Source: Halocafeteria seosinensis | Lineage: Eukaryota; Sar; Bigyra; Bicosoecida | Reading direction: 5' to 3' | NCBI GenBank assembly: GCA_001687465.1 | Contig: LVLI01000146.1 | Location: forward strand, 115,390-179,389 | DNA: 64,000 nt | Shown here: piece after piece, positions 1-10,400 of the stretch | Numbering within the stretch: position 1 is the stretch's first letter | Layout: every line of letters begins with the position of its first letter | The notes under the pieces: model-generated | What the model was told of the DNA's origin: nothing | The model's database searches: none | Seen by the model: the letters and a program-made list of their open reading frames with translations, nothing else | Made by a program: the position numbers and the translations under genes

Positions 1-77
1 ACGGCGGAGCAGCATTTCAATAGTGGAACAAAAGGACGACGCTGGAACTGGCGTGTGTATCGACACACAATTGTGTA

Positions 78-2934
78 TTAACTCTGGTGGGACAGACCGT
101 GGGGTTGAACTACCGCTCGAAGATTGTCGAGTTGAGTTGACTCATGGCATCGAGCGCCTGCGAAGTCATAACATTTATCGAAGAATTCATTCACATCCAA
201 ATAAGCTTGACGCGCAATTTTTTGAGAGTCTGTCATCTCTTTTGTAGATTCCTGACTTTGCGACGAGGTGCTGTCGCCGGCATCTTCTTTATTTTCGGAT
301 TCTGAAGCCAACCAGTTGAAAGTTGTATCCTTACTTTTTTCCTTATCCAGCAAGTCTTTTACATAGCGAGTAATCGAGATACTTGCTACTTCAATGCAGC
401 ATAAGCTAAACAGTTCAAAACTAGTACTAGATGACTCATTACTCGATTGTATCGACGGGAGCAGGTGAGCGTAAGGCTTGAGCTCCCCTAAAGGTTTCAG
501 CAAGGACCCTACTTCCTCAGAAGCCTCGACAGGCGCCGTTTTCCCTCTCATTCTGTATCGAGCTGGCAAGCCTTTGACTAATTCTTTCCATCCCCGAGAA
601 ATCCTATAAGCTGTCTGGACGATTGGAACCGTAAGCATCGGTACCACATATCCTGCTAGTGCGGAAGCGCACATGTCGAACGCCAATCGACATTTCTCAT
701 GAAACGAAGATATATCATGTAGACAATCGTCGATACTAGTTTCATCAGAACCACTGTCCGGCGGAATACAAACTTGCCAGTCTGCCGTCACGTTCTGTAC
801 ATGGGGCAATATAACACTTTGCAGAAAACTACCCAGATACTGCAGGTCTCGACTAAAACCAAGGTAAAATGAAAGACTATAATTCTGCTGCCAATTGTTT
901 TGATCCTCTTCGTCCACGCCAGCTGGAATTTTGGGAATATCGTATTGATTCGAACCCATCAACACAGTCTGATATTGCCGCAGAATATCTACAGCTTCAG
1001 TGACGAAATTGGAGGAAGATCCGTCACTCACATCTGCCAAGCAGTCCCTGTTCATTCTAAGCAAGTGCTTTCCGCAATCGGTGGAGCTCTTTCCAGGAGC
1101 TACAATTCCTGCCTCGGCCCATAAGCAAGTGCGCATAATTGCTTGACAGCTGAATGTCAACAGCTTGGAAGCGATTGGGGGCATCACCTGGTCGCGTCTC
1201 CAAGTTTTGGCTAAAAGAGTCACGATAGGGACTGCTGCTTCAGTTTGAAGGTAAAACCTTGAGTTAAGCTCAGGACTAATATGATTCTCGGCACATATCG
1301 TATTCAGCGTTTCTGTGTCCCCTGGTAGCTCAGTCTCTAAGTCGCATGATAACGTAGCAGATTTCAATTCAATATCTAGCTCTGACGAGAGATCAGAAGC
1401 CCGAATCCGGAAATATATTGGCGCCGACTTACGCCAGAACTGGGCTATCATGCGCGTGGCTTTGTGGTTGAGTAGTCGTGGCACGGAAGGCAAGCAACTC
1501 TTACGGGCGACAGTTAATAAGCGCCTGAAGAAATACGAAATGCCCCAATAACCATTCTCAAAAGCAGTAGAGTCAGTGGCTGCAAATAGGCCGGGAGCGG
1601 TCTGGTCTTCTTCCGGCTGAGAAGAGCGCAAGGGAACTCCAAGCTGTTCCATGGTGGCCTGCCAGACACAATTCACCAGGAAATCGACATTTGAACACGA
1701 CGCCGCCGCTTCGATTATTACTTCCCAATCATTTTCAACTTTGTCCCCCAACTCCCCAAGCAATTCTCGAAGATTACTAAATGAGCCTCTCGTATCTCCG
1801 TCCACTCTGCCTGTACTAAGTCTGTTAGATATTTCAGGATATACGATCGCATCGTCCAGTATCTGTTCTGTCTCTCTGAACTTATGTAGGGATTCCATGC
1901 AAGAAAAACATATCTCTAGGCCATCACGTAGAGTTTCACGAGTGAAACTCTTCTTACTACTTGTTTCCAATGAGGCCAGCAATGCCGTAAGTATCGATTG
2001 ACACGCCCGGTATAGCCTGTCAGATAACTCTTCCTTCTTTGGATTCAGTTTTGTGAAGAAAGGGGTTTTTTCCCTTCCCCTCCTATACTTCATATACTGC
2101 TGCAACCGTTTTACACAGCGTTGTATCAACTGGAAACACGCGTTAACCGTGACGAGGGATAGGTCTGTATCATTACTGTCGCTTGCGTCTTGATCCTCAT
2201 CCTGTGGTGCTGCATCTGTTTCACCTTTAGTATCATTCAGATCCTGCAAATACTTCTCCAAAACAGGAAGGCTCTCTTCCATCACGCTGATACATTCCCT
2301 CGAGTATTTTAAATGCCCTAGAGTTTTCAGTTTCTCCTTATAAGCTTTCCTCTCCTGTTGAAGCCTTTCAAGGTCCGAGTACTTCTGAAACGCGGCATCA
2401 CATAGTTGCTTTAGCCGAGTCTTCAGATCATCTAATGGCTGCTTGAGATAATTGACATCATCGCTGGCATGTTCCAGTTTCTGAGCCACGTTGAGGAAAT
2501 GTGAGTAGTCTTCGTTGATGACCCGAACAAGCTGCAAACCACCACCGTTGGGAGGACGACAGTATCTTTGATATAGCACATAAAATAATCATATGCTTTT
2601 CAGCAAAATAGCGTACCTCTGGCGGCAAATCTTCCAATAGCGTTTGTACAATGGATCGAATTTCATGGAGTGATCGTTTCTCAGCCTCTTTTTCGATGAA
2701 TGAATCCACCGAAAATCCTATTTCCTCTTCACCAGAGTGATTGGTATCTTGTCTAGTTTTGGAATATCCCTGCAGAAAGCCATGAGATGAGGTAGCGGCA
2801 TCGTCCGAGGATGGTTTGTCACGAGCCGTGTAGCGGCGTTCATATCCCCGGCTGTGGGCTCCTTTGGAGAAGGCTTGTCGAAACTCCAGAATCGCTCGCT
2901 GGTACTCTTTCCGCCTATCCTCTGCGCCGTTCAT
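78..2934 (-). CDS. COG2: Conserved oligomeric Golgi complex subunit 2 (COG2)
   Basis: COG2 is a subunit of the COG tethering complex, which captures retrograde vesicles at the Golgi. Two exons (2934-2617 and 2531-78) are joined by an 85-nt GT-AG intron, giving 923 residues. The COG2 N-terminal signature spans the junction: GFSVDSFIEKEAEKRSLHEI, a conserved segment ending at DLPPE, then LVRVINEDYSHFLNVAQKLE and a coiled-coil segment (YLKQPLDDLKTRL). A charged coiled coil follows, then a long helical C-terminal half. The first ATG (2934) is chosen because the longer reading frame opens only at a GTG. The family is usually about 700-750 residues, so this copy is longer, mainly through a polar N-terminal extension of about 70 residues and an acidic insert (DAAPQDEDQDASDSNDTD). 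Splice-joined homology makes the assignment good. Confidence 0.85.
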
Positions 2935-3214
2935 TTCTCTATACTGCAACACTGTAGGACCACATAAAATCGAAGAGGAAAGCCCCCAGACAACCTCCTA
3001 AATACTGCGACTCTGGGCCAAGATGAAGCCTGTAACACGACAATCTTTTCATCGACTGTCCGAGCTTCACAAACTCTGACGTGTCCAGGGGTTTCGCACC
3101 GAAATTTCGGCCCAAAAACCCGGCGGCCGGGCTTCAACGTTGTAAGTGACACCGTCGCGAACTTCAAATACACAGCGTGGAAGGCGTACAACACCATCAA
3201 ATAAGTGAATTGTC

Positions 3215-3556
3215 CTATGCATAGTATCTGATCATAGTGCCTATACGATTGAGAACTGCTTGGAAGGTAGTCTGGTACTCCAGCGGTGGATACATCCCAA
3301 CAAAATACCCAGAAACAGAGCCCAGGGAATCTGGTGTCACTCTGTATGGTGTTTTCGACCCTGTATAGATAGCGAAAGAGGAGGTATATTTGAACATTTT
3401 GGGGACAATGTATTTCCTTTGAAGGTAAGTTAACGTGTGCAATAATTTCCTGTCCATTGACGTCCGAGATCCCTCAATAATGAACCATTTGGGAGTGAGA
3501 CGGGCGTTAGCCATTCTCACCTTTCTCACTCCCGCAACCGGAATTTTACCCTCCAT
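3215..3556 (-). CDS. Hypothetical protein, 113 residues
   Basis: This open frame of 113 codons starts at the first in-frame ATG (MEGKIPVAG) and ends in MIRYYA. I do not recognise it. It is basic in its N-terminal half and has no evident signal peptide or membrane helix. A second short ATG frame starts right after it on the same strand (about 3229 down to 3075, MHRTIHLFDG), so an exon pair or a sequencing frameshift is possible. I found no convincing splice pair to connect them. It lies upstream of COG2 on the same strand. It could be a small mitochondrial or ribosomal protein, or a chance frame. Confidence 0.3.
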   Translation of the reverse strand: MEGKIPVAGVRKVRMANARLTPKWFIIEGSRTSMDRKLLHTLTYLQRKYIVPKMFKYTSSFAIYTGSKTPYRVTPDSLGSVSGYFVGMYPPLEYQTTFQAVLNRIGTMIRYYA

Positions 3557-4218
3557 GCAAGGAAATGGTGCGCGATACCTAGGCAACTGTTCAGAGCAGG
3601 AGGACAGCTGGTTAGAGACGTATATTGTTTAATTCGGAGAATTGAAGATTAGAAGCGAACCTCGTCCTCGTTCAGGCGAGTGACGAGTCTCCGAGGGAGA
3701 TTGACTCACCTCTTCAAGCCGGGGTGTGTTCTTGGTGTTCTCCATAGTGGTACTCCATAGTGGTACGGTATCAGATTACTGGTAATATGAGCGTATTGGT
3801 GCGATAGTTTTGCATACCGTGACAATATCGCATGGTATTCTCCGCTCTGTACTTCGCCGAGGCTTTGTGAACATGGGGGCAATGAGGGTGAGGTGAGCCC
3901 GTGAGCCAATACAGCTCATGAGCTTAGGAGAGGGGTGATGAGGCAGTTAAGATTGCTGAAGAGTAGTGAATAGTAGGGTGAAAAGTTGTTTCACCGGAAA
4001 GATATAGTGTGGTGGTCTTTTAGAATTTGTTCATCAAGGTGCTCATCTGACACCTGCCTGCATGTTCGATGTGTTGTCCTCTTTTGATTCGCAGCTTCGC
4101 GAGGATAACGTCGTGTGTTACCGTGGGAAATTAATCACCTGACTGATATTCACGAGACCTGCTTGACAATCTTAGGTGGCCAAAACATCTGAATTCAGCA
4201 GCTTCACTGTGACAAATT
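3557..4218. other. Intergenic region upstream of the SIN1-like gene
   Basis: About 660 bp with no frame that shows coding character. It holds the 13-bp tandem duplication at 3741-3766 and must contain the promoter of the following gene. I see no RNA gene in it. Confidence 0.5.
3741..3766. repeat. 13-bp perfect tandem duplication
   Basis: The 13-mer TCCATAGTGGTAC occurs twice head to tail in a non-coding stretch. It is probably replication slippage. Confidence 0.8.
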
Positions 4219-5083
4219 ATGTCTAGCCTTACGTTTGAAAAAGAGAGTGTCAGCGAGCAGCAAACACCACAGGCTTCCTTGCTCTCATCTTCTCTAACTG
4301 GGTTAGGAAGTCAAAGGTTGGTAGAATCCATAGAGTCGTCCATATACCGTCTCAAGATATGTCGTTTTGGTTCTTGTTCTATGAATTTCAGGGCGACTTC
4401 TCCACAAGCTACCCATGGGTCGTACTCCACCTATCCGGCAACCAATGCTCAGGTGAATCACTCGAGAATTGAGACGAAGCCTACCTTTGATGGATATACG
4501 GTAAGTTCTATTTGTCTAATGCCGATAATTGATGAGATACTATTTACCTAGTGGTTGGCATGTGTTTTCGCTTCCAGGCCCAACAAGTAGTGAAATGTTG
4601 TCTGAGAATGGCCTCTAAAGAGGGGTTGCGTGAAATATCCCAAAATGTACGTATATTCGAATGTCTATAATGGAAATTTGGGTACTTAGTTATGACGTGG
4701 TACTTCATATATTCCTTGCAGACGGATGATTACGAAGTTCGAGTTGGAAACGATGATGGTTCTGTAGACACTGACTTTCCAGGTGAGTAGACGCATATGA
4801 CGTGCTGTGCAATGTTTATGTAATGCATCTAGAATGTTTTCTCGTGGTTCGAGTAACTGCAGAACTCGATCTAAATGTACCTATTACATCTGTCGGGGTT
4901 ACCCAGTTCGTATTATGCCGAACTGGAACAGAGCAGCCGGTATTAAGGATCGCTTTACCCGAAAAGCAGATTAGGCATCATGCCTGCGAGTCCGATAGCG
5001 ACTTAAGTGTGACATGCTATTCATGCGACTCAAATCGCAACTACGCATTCAGCGTTAAATTAAGTAGCACAAATATGGAATAA
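4219..5083 (+). CDS. SIN1-like CRIM-domain protein (putative TORC2 subunit)
   Basis: SIN1/AVO1 proteins are obligate TORC2 subunits; the CRIM domain recruits AGC kinases to TOR. Four exons (4219-4500, 4578-4646, 4722-4782, 4863-5083) with GT-AG introns keep the frame and give 210 residues. The diagnostic CRIM core appears only after splicing: DDYEVRVGNDDGSVDTDFP followed by ELDLNVPITSVGV, around residues 119-155. This matches the family pattern of an acidic DDG-x-VD-x-DFP run followed by LD and P-I. The N-terminal third is Ser/Thr/Gln-rich. No Ras-binding or PH domain is visible, so the protein is much shorter than animal or fungal SIN1. It ends in a TAA in a well-defined frame, so the shortness appears real unless a further exon was missed. 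Confidence 0.65.
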
Positions 5084-5521
5084 TGATAAGGATCCAAGTT
5101 TTTTTTTCTTGGCAATGAGGCGCAAGGGTTTAGAAGTAACGATGATCTGAAAATCCTCTGAATTTGTAGTGAACTATATTGACCGAAGAATATAGAACTT
5201 AAATTATGTTATATGGAAGAAATCTTTTGGCTTCTATCTTTATTCCACTCTAACTTCATCTTTACAGATAGGGAGTTATCGTCCCGCATCAACTTGAATT
5301 CTCTGCTTCCAGTCTAGATAGGTTCAAATTCTTCAATTCCACCAAGAGATGCTAGGAAGACAAGAAGGGTGATAATTCTTTTCATAGGTATACAAATAAG
5401 TATTGAAACTCTAATAATATGAAAATTACATAAATACTGGTAATAGTTAGTTAAAATGTCATGCACACACAGCAAGAACAAAAAGGAATTCTAGGTTCTT
5501 GAGCCGACGCTTGCAACCACC
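5084..5521. other. Intergenic, AT-richer
   Basis: About 440 bp, A+T-rich, with homopolymer T runs just after the SIN1-like stop codon that could serve 3'-end formation. I see no coding sequence or RNA gene. Confidence 0.5.
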
Positions 5522-6790
5522 ATGAACACCCCTTCTACGCGCCAAGATCGTCAAGCTTGGTGTAGCGGTGCTCGAAAATTGTGGCAATCCCCTACACCTC
5601 CAACTTACAGTGGAAATACCTCAGCCTCGTACTCATCTTCCTCAGCCACGGGAACGAAAAGAATTCAAAATCCCTCCGCCTCCAAATTCGAGGAACTAAA
5701 GAGGCAAAATAAGGTGCTAGCCTCGTTCAATGTGCGTCTTTTGACCTTTCATTGAGTATAGAAGATGATTGGGATTATATCCGTGTGATCATGTGGTACG
5801 TTGCAGAGCCAGCTACAGAAAACAGCGTATTTGACTAAAAAGAAGAATGTGGACCTCTACGCGGAGACAGTGAGACTAAAAGAGCTATTAGTAAGCATTT
5901 CAGAGTAAATTTGCTGTTTCAGAGGCCGTCTATCAACGGATCCCCTAATCGTAATGGAATTTGCAGATTGCTGCAAAACAGGAACTTGATACAGGAGCGA
6001 ACCAGCTATATCAGCTTCAAGCACCCAGCAGGAATCCCAGTGTTGTGGATCATGAGTACTTTCGTACTGGAATAAGTAAACCTGAATTGCCAGAAGAGAA
6101 ACTTCCCATTGTCGACGAAGCAGCTGATGGTCGAGAAGATGATGAGGAAAGCGTCGCTTCTCAAGGAGGGTCCAGAAGATGTAGTTCTCGGGGACAGCGC
6201 AAACGTGCTGGCAAACAAGAAAGAGCCAATCCGCCTACAAAGAAACACGATAAAGGTAGCGACAAAAGAAACACTAACAGAAGAAATAAACCAAAATCAA
6301 AGGAAACAAGTGAGTGTCGCCATGGACCAAGCTGCCTCCAGTCCTTCTTTGCAAACTCACTGTCTTTACAGAGAAGTCCCAGAACGACTCTCCAGGTATC
6401 AGGCCGAAAAGGAGGTCAAAGAGACTATCGCAACAGGAAACAGTAGACACGGGGACTGCAGCTGCTTCCCATACAGAGACAGGTGGTGATACTACCGCTG
6501 GCACTCTTACGGAAGGAACATTGGTACAATCCGCGAAACCGATCGTAGACACTGAGAATCTTGCTCCAGAAGACGACAAGGATCACACTCCACCATCGTA
6601 CAGGAAGTTGTCTTCCTCAACTCATCGCAAGGGAGCTGTACTGGAGGAGAACTCGCAAGAGAACTGGCCTTCTCTTGAAACACATCAGTCCAAAGATTCG
6701 AAGTACCTGCACACGCTGCGCCCTGCCAGACGAGAGTTCGGAGGCTTTGGCAGTTCATCCCGATCGGGAAGTGGGGTTGACTGGTGCTGA
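5522..6790 (+). CDS. Shugoshin-like centromere cohesion protector
   Basis: Shugoshins protect centromeric cohesin by recruiting PP2A through an N-terminal coiled coil, and bind chromatin through a basic C-terminal motif. Four exons (5522-5731, 5807-5890, 5967-6309, 6372-6790) splice in frame to 351 residues. Residues about 55-105 form a coiled coil of the shugoshin style: FEELKRQNKVLASFN, then SQLQKTAYLTKKKNVDLYAE, then TVRLKELLIAAKQEL. The middle is acidic and then strongly basic. A basic patch (RPKRRSKRL) near residue 225 resembles the C-terminal SGO motif. The rest is low complexity, as is usual in this fast-evolving family. The assignment rests on architecture plus the coiled-coil pattern; another kinetochore or chromosomal coiled-coil protein is possible. 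Confidence 0.55.
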
Positions 6791-7140
6791 CGCAGTCTAA
6801 GAGGAACAAAACGTTGAAAAATAATGGTAGAAAAGCCATTTAGCATTGGTTTCGCTTAAGCATCCCCACTGCATCGGCACTGCAGGAGGTCGGGTTGAAG
6901 TTATGGAACACCACCGTAGCATTTTACGTTGCTATAAGGTCTTTACACAGGATAAAGACACTACATATGGATACTCCGAGGGTTTGTTAGTTTACTGTTA
7001 GTTTTTAGACAAGCAACGAATACTGAACACCATCTGAACGCTCTACGCTGCCTGTGAGAGAGCTCCACTTGGAAAACACAGTGCCCATCCCTTTTACTTA
7101 TTTTGGTAGGTGCCTCTCCTGGTGTCTTTCGTGCAGGATC
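6791..7140. other. Intergenic / promoter of malonyl-CoA synthetase gene
   Basis: About 350 bp without a supported frame. It separates two genes on the same strand and holds the promoter and 5' UTR of the downstream gene. Confidence 0.5.
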
Positions 7141-9131
7141 ATGAGAGTCCTGCAGATCCAGCGGCTCTCAGCGTGCCCATGGAGGTAAGCTCTTGCATTT
7201 AGCCTTTTAACAAAAGAACATACGTCATTCTCGGCGAAACTTAAACGTGTATTGCGGATGCAGTGTTAACCGGAGATGGGCGTATACGAGATCGCTTCTA
7301 CCTGGATTGAATCCATTTCGCTGTACATCCTATGAGAATGGAAATTTGCTCGCCGGCGCTTGTAACACTCGCCAACAATCGACTTCCTCGAATGCGTTGT
7401 CAAGATATGACAACTTCGCAGCTAAAGTCTTGGAGAACGGATTGCAGCATCACCAAAATAAGGAAGCACTCATACAACCCGGCGGTGACGCTCTGACGTA
7501 TGAGGATCTCTTAGAAAATGTAGCAAAATTGACCAACATGCTCAAGAAAATTGGTGTCAAGAAAGGCGAGCGGGTGCTGGTACTGGCTGAGAAAGAACTC
7601 CTCGTAATTCAAATCTATCTCGCAACACTGTCCCTAGGAGCGATTTTTCTTCCATTGAACCCTGGCTACACGAGGAATGAACTGAGTTATTTTCTTAAAG
7701 ACGCAACTCCAGTCATTTCGATCTGTTCCTCCCGAGACCTAAAATCTCTAGGATCACTTTGTCAGGAAGAAGGTATCGGCAGAGCCGTCGATTTAGACAC
7801 ATTGAAGAGCAAAATGGAAGACTTCCCGTCGAACTTGTCCTTGGAAAATGTCGATGATACCGATATTGCATCTATCTGTTATACAAGCGGGACTACAGGG
7901 AAGCCTAAAGGAGCCATGGTAAGTGCTTTTCCTTGCAACACCTTGGCACACGTACACGGACTGAAGTGTGCTTAGCAATGACCTCAGATAACGCACCAAA
8001 ATCTTTCTGCAAATGCGCAAGACTTAGTCACCGTCTGGGGATTCACCGCGTCAGATGTCTTAATACATCCGCTTCCTATATATCATGTTCACGGATTGTT
8101 TGTTGCTACGAACACTGCTTTGTACAGTAGCAGCACAATGTTGTTCTTACCGAAATTCGACTCAGCGGAAGTCATCAATTTACTCCCAAATGCTACATGT
8201 ATGATGGGAGTTCCAACGCACTATACCCGACTGTTGAGCGAAGATAGACTAAACGAGAGTCTATGTAAGAATATGAGACTCTTCATATCGGGGTCAGCTC
8301 CGATGCATATTGATACCCATTCGGCTTTCCAGAAAAGGACGGGACACAAGATCCTGGAGAGATATGGTTTGTCCTTCAAGAATTAGGAACAGTCAACGTT
8401 TCACACTTCTGAGCGAATTTTCATTGATTTGCCATTGCAGGCATGACTGAGGCTCAGATTATAACATCTAACCCACTGGAGAGAGAAAGGAAAGTTGGAA
8501 GCGTTGGCCACCCATTGCCCAGTACAGAGATTCGCATAGCCGACTCCGATGGAAATCCGGTGGAAACAGGAACTATAGGCATGGTTGAGATCAGAGGGAA
8601 AAATCTATTCCAAGGGTATTGGAATAAGCCCGAAAAAACAGCTGAAGAATTCCGCTCTGATGGATTTTTCATCTCGGGAGATCTCGCCTATCAAGACGAG
8701 GAAGGTTACTTATTCATTGTCGGGAGGGAGAAGGATCTTGTCATTTCCGGAGGTTTCAATGTCTACCCGAAAGAGATTGAGAGCGAAATTGATGACATAT
8801 CAGAAGTCCTGGAATCTGCTGTTATTGGAGTACCTCATCCAGAGTGGGGTGAAGCCGTTGTAGCTGTCGTGGTTCCTCATGAGGGTTGCAAAATTGCTGA
8901 GGAAGAAGTAAGTTGTCAGTGGAACGTAGCTCTTTCTGTGATAAAGTTCCCCGGCGTGTTTGTCCGTGTTTACCTTCCGCACAGGTCATTGAGAAGCTTC
9001 GGAAGAACTTGGCTGGTTACAAGGTTCCGAAAAAGTTTGCTTTTGTAAGCGAATTGCCTCGAAACGCCATGGGTAAAGTACAGAAAAACGAGTTGCGGGA
9101 GACCTATCGCAGTATTTTCGACGAGTCATAG
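7141..9131 (+). CDS. Malonyl-CoA synthetase (MatB/ACSF3-type acyl-CoA synthetase), probably mitochondrial
   Basis: This ANL-superfamily enzyme activates malonate (or methylmalonate) to the CoA thioester with ATP, which supplies mitochondrial fatty acid synthesis. Five exons (7141-7184, 7264-7918, 7988-8366, 8441-8907, 8985-9131) give 563 residues. Motifs in order: YTSGTTGKPKGAM (ATP binding), LPIYHVHGLFVATN, LFISGSAPM, ILERYGMTEAQI, GYLFIVGREKDLVISGGFN followed by VYPKEIESEID, and the C-terminal catalytic-lysine segment NAMGKVQKNEL. The TSNP, VYPKE and SAVIGVPHPEWGE segments are typical of bacterial MatB. The first 44-nt exon encodes an Arg-rich start (MRVLQIQRLSACPWS) that continues into a likely mitochondrial presequence. 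Without it the frame has no upstream ATG. Its stop lies 56 bp from the stop of the opposing gene. Confidence 0.9.
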
Positions 9132-9187
9132 CACAATCCACATAGATAAATAGCACCCTCGTTCCACTTTCGGTAGTTCCAATTCAT

Positions 9188-9735
9188 CTAGCTGCGTTTC
9201 TTCTTCTTGGATTGTCCCTTCATGTAAGACACCATATGCCTCGCTAAGAAAGCCGGGTGGACTGCTTGATCCAGATAGCTGAGGTCATAGCTTCCTCGTC
9301 GCCGCAGGTGGTTGTTGAATGAGGATTCTCGGTAGGACCTTTGTGTATAGGGATCCTTATTATCGATGGCATCGACATTGATCCTCATCTGCGTTGATAA
9401 AAAGGGTCTGGGGTGCAAATAAGGTACGATTCCACAGGTGACTTTGAACGTACGGGTTCCGCCAAGTACCATGCCGGAATCAAGATAATTCCAATGTATA
9501 TCAGGACGATAACTCCCAAGCATTGTAGCACATGCGGCTGCGTATACCAGGAACACAGTTTCGTAAAAAAATTCACGCACGGAGAAGTACGCGAATTTGA
9601 TGCGCCAAGCATCCGGCTTACATCGGTAACGGTGACCTGAAGTGCGTGGATGAGAGGCTCAATGTGGAAGTTGCATTGGGCGATGGCGTAACCAAGACCA
9701 CACCCGACGCCCAGTGTAATAATTTTGTCAAACAT
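9188..9735 (-). CDS. Small single-pass membrane protein, 132 residues
   Basis: Three exons (9735-9622, 9537-9454, 9388-9188) joined by 84- and 65-nt introns (donors GTAAGC and GTACGT) yield one continuous protein. Without splicing the region shows only two overlapping frames. Residues 1-38 are mildly hydrophobic (GVGCGLGYAIAQ). Residues about 42-60 form a strong membrane helix (LGVIVLIYIGIILIPAWYL). The tail is polar and very basic, ending QSKKKKRS, so it is most likely cytosolic or matrix-facing. I do not recognise the family. It is convergent with the malonyl-CoA synthetase gene. The exon model is inferred from splice signals and frame continuity alone. Confidence 0.5.
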
Positions 9736-10400
9736 GAATCCATCAACCGAGATAATAAAAAAAGATTAACTCTCCTATTTGTCAACACGGACGCATCAAT
9801 ACCAACTACTGGTCACTCAGTTGGCAACTAGCCAACAAGAGCAAACAATTCAGTCTCAGAATTGAATTCTAGTCTCAGAATTGAATTCTTGGCGAAGATG
9901 CGATTTTATACTTGTCAAGTGATGAACAGCGCAATAAAACATGCGGTCACATCGTATTTTCTAACTGCAGTCACTACAAGGGTAGAGTGGAAGAAGAAGT
10001 GGAACTGTGGAAGTATAGTTGCATTAAGTACTCCGTTGGTCTTACTACTGACGTTAGTGCGAATTCTAATCTGTTATGTCCAAGATAGGATGTCTGAAGA
10101 TTTTCCATCACAGTCGAAAAGAAGAGGAAGAAACTCCTTGTTACATTATTATAGGAGCATGTCAACTGGTTTCCCTAGAGCAAGGCTCGGTTCGCAGAAA
10201 TACTCTTCATGCCGTGGAACACAAGCGATGTTCGCATTACATTACCGTTCCTTTCCATGTCAAAATGCATGAAGAGCCCTCATATTGAGAAGCCGTAGTT
10301 CATCCTGAAACGTATCACTTCGATGGCCAAGCAGCCAAGAATAAGCTGGGGCGCCTATGGACTAACTGGAAAACATTAGGGTCTCCAATTCTTCATAACA
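9736..10400. other. Intergenic region
   Basis: About 665 bp. It holds the 19-bp tandem duplication and two overlapping plus-strand frames (9862-10272 and 10076-10288) that show no domain, no splice logic and no family resemblance. I treat these as chance frames. Confidence 0.45.
9852..9889. repeat. 19-bp perfect tandem duplication
   Basis: The 19-mer AGTCTCAGAATTGAATTCT is present twice without a spacer, in the intergenic region upstream of the small membrane protein gene. Confidence 0.85.

Noticed and set aside
9385-9621. Two overlapping long frames read as separate genes
   Set aside because: Splicing at GTAAGC and GTACGT joins them into one protein with a single membrane helix, which explains both.
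9862-10288. Plus-strand frames of 136 and 70 codons
   Set aside because: They overlap in different frames and show no motif or plausible introns.
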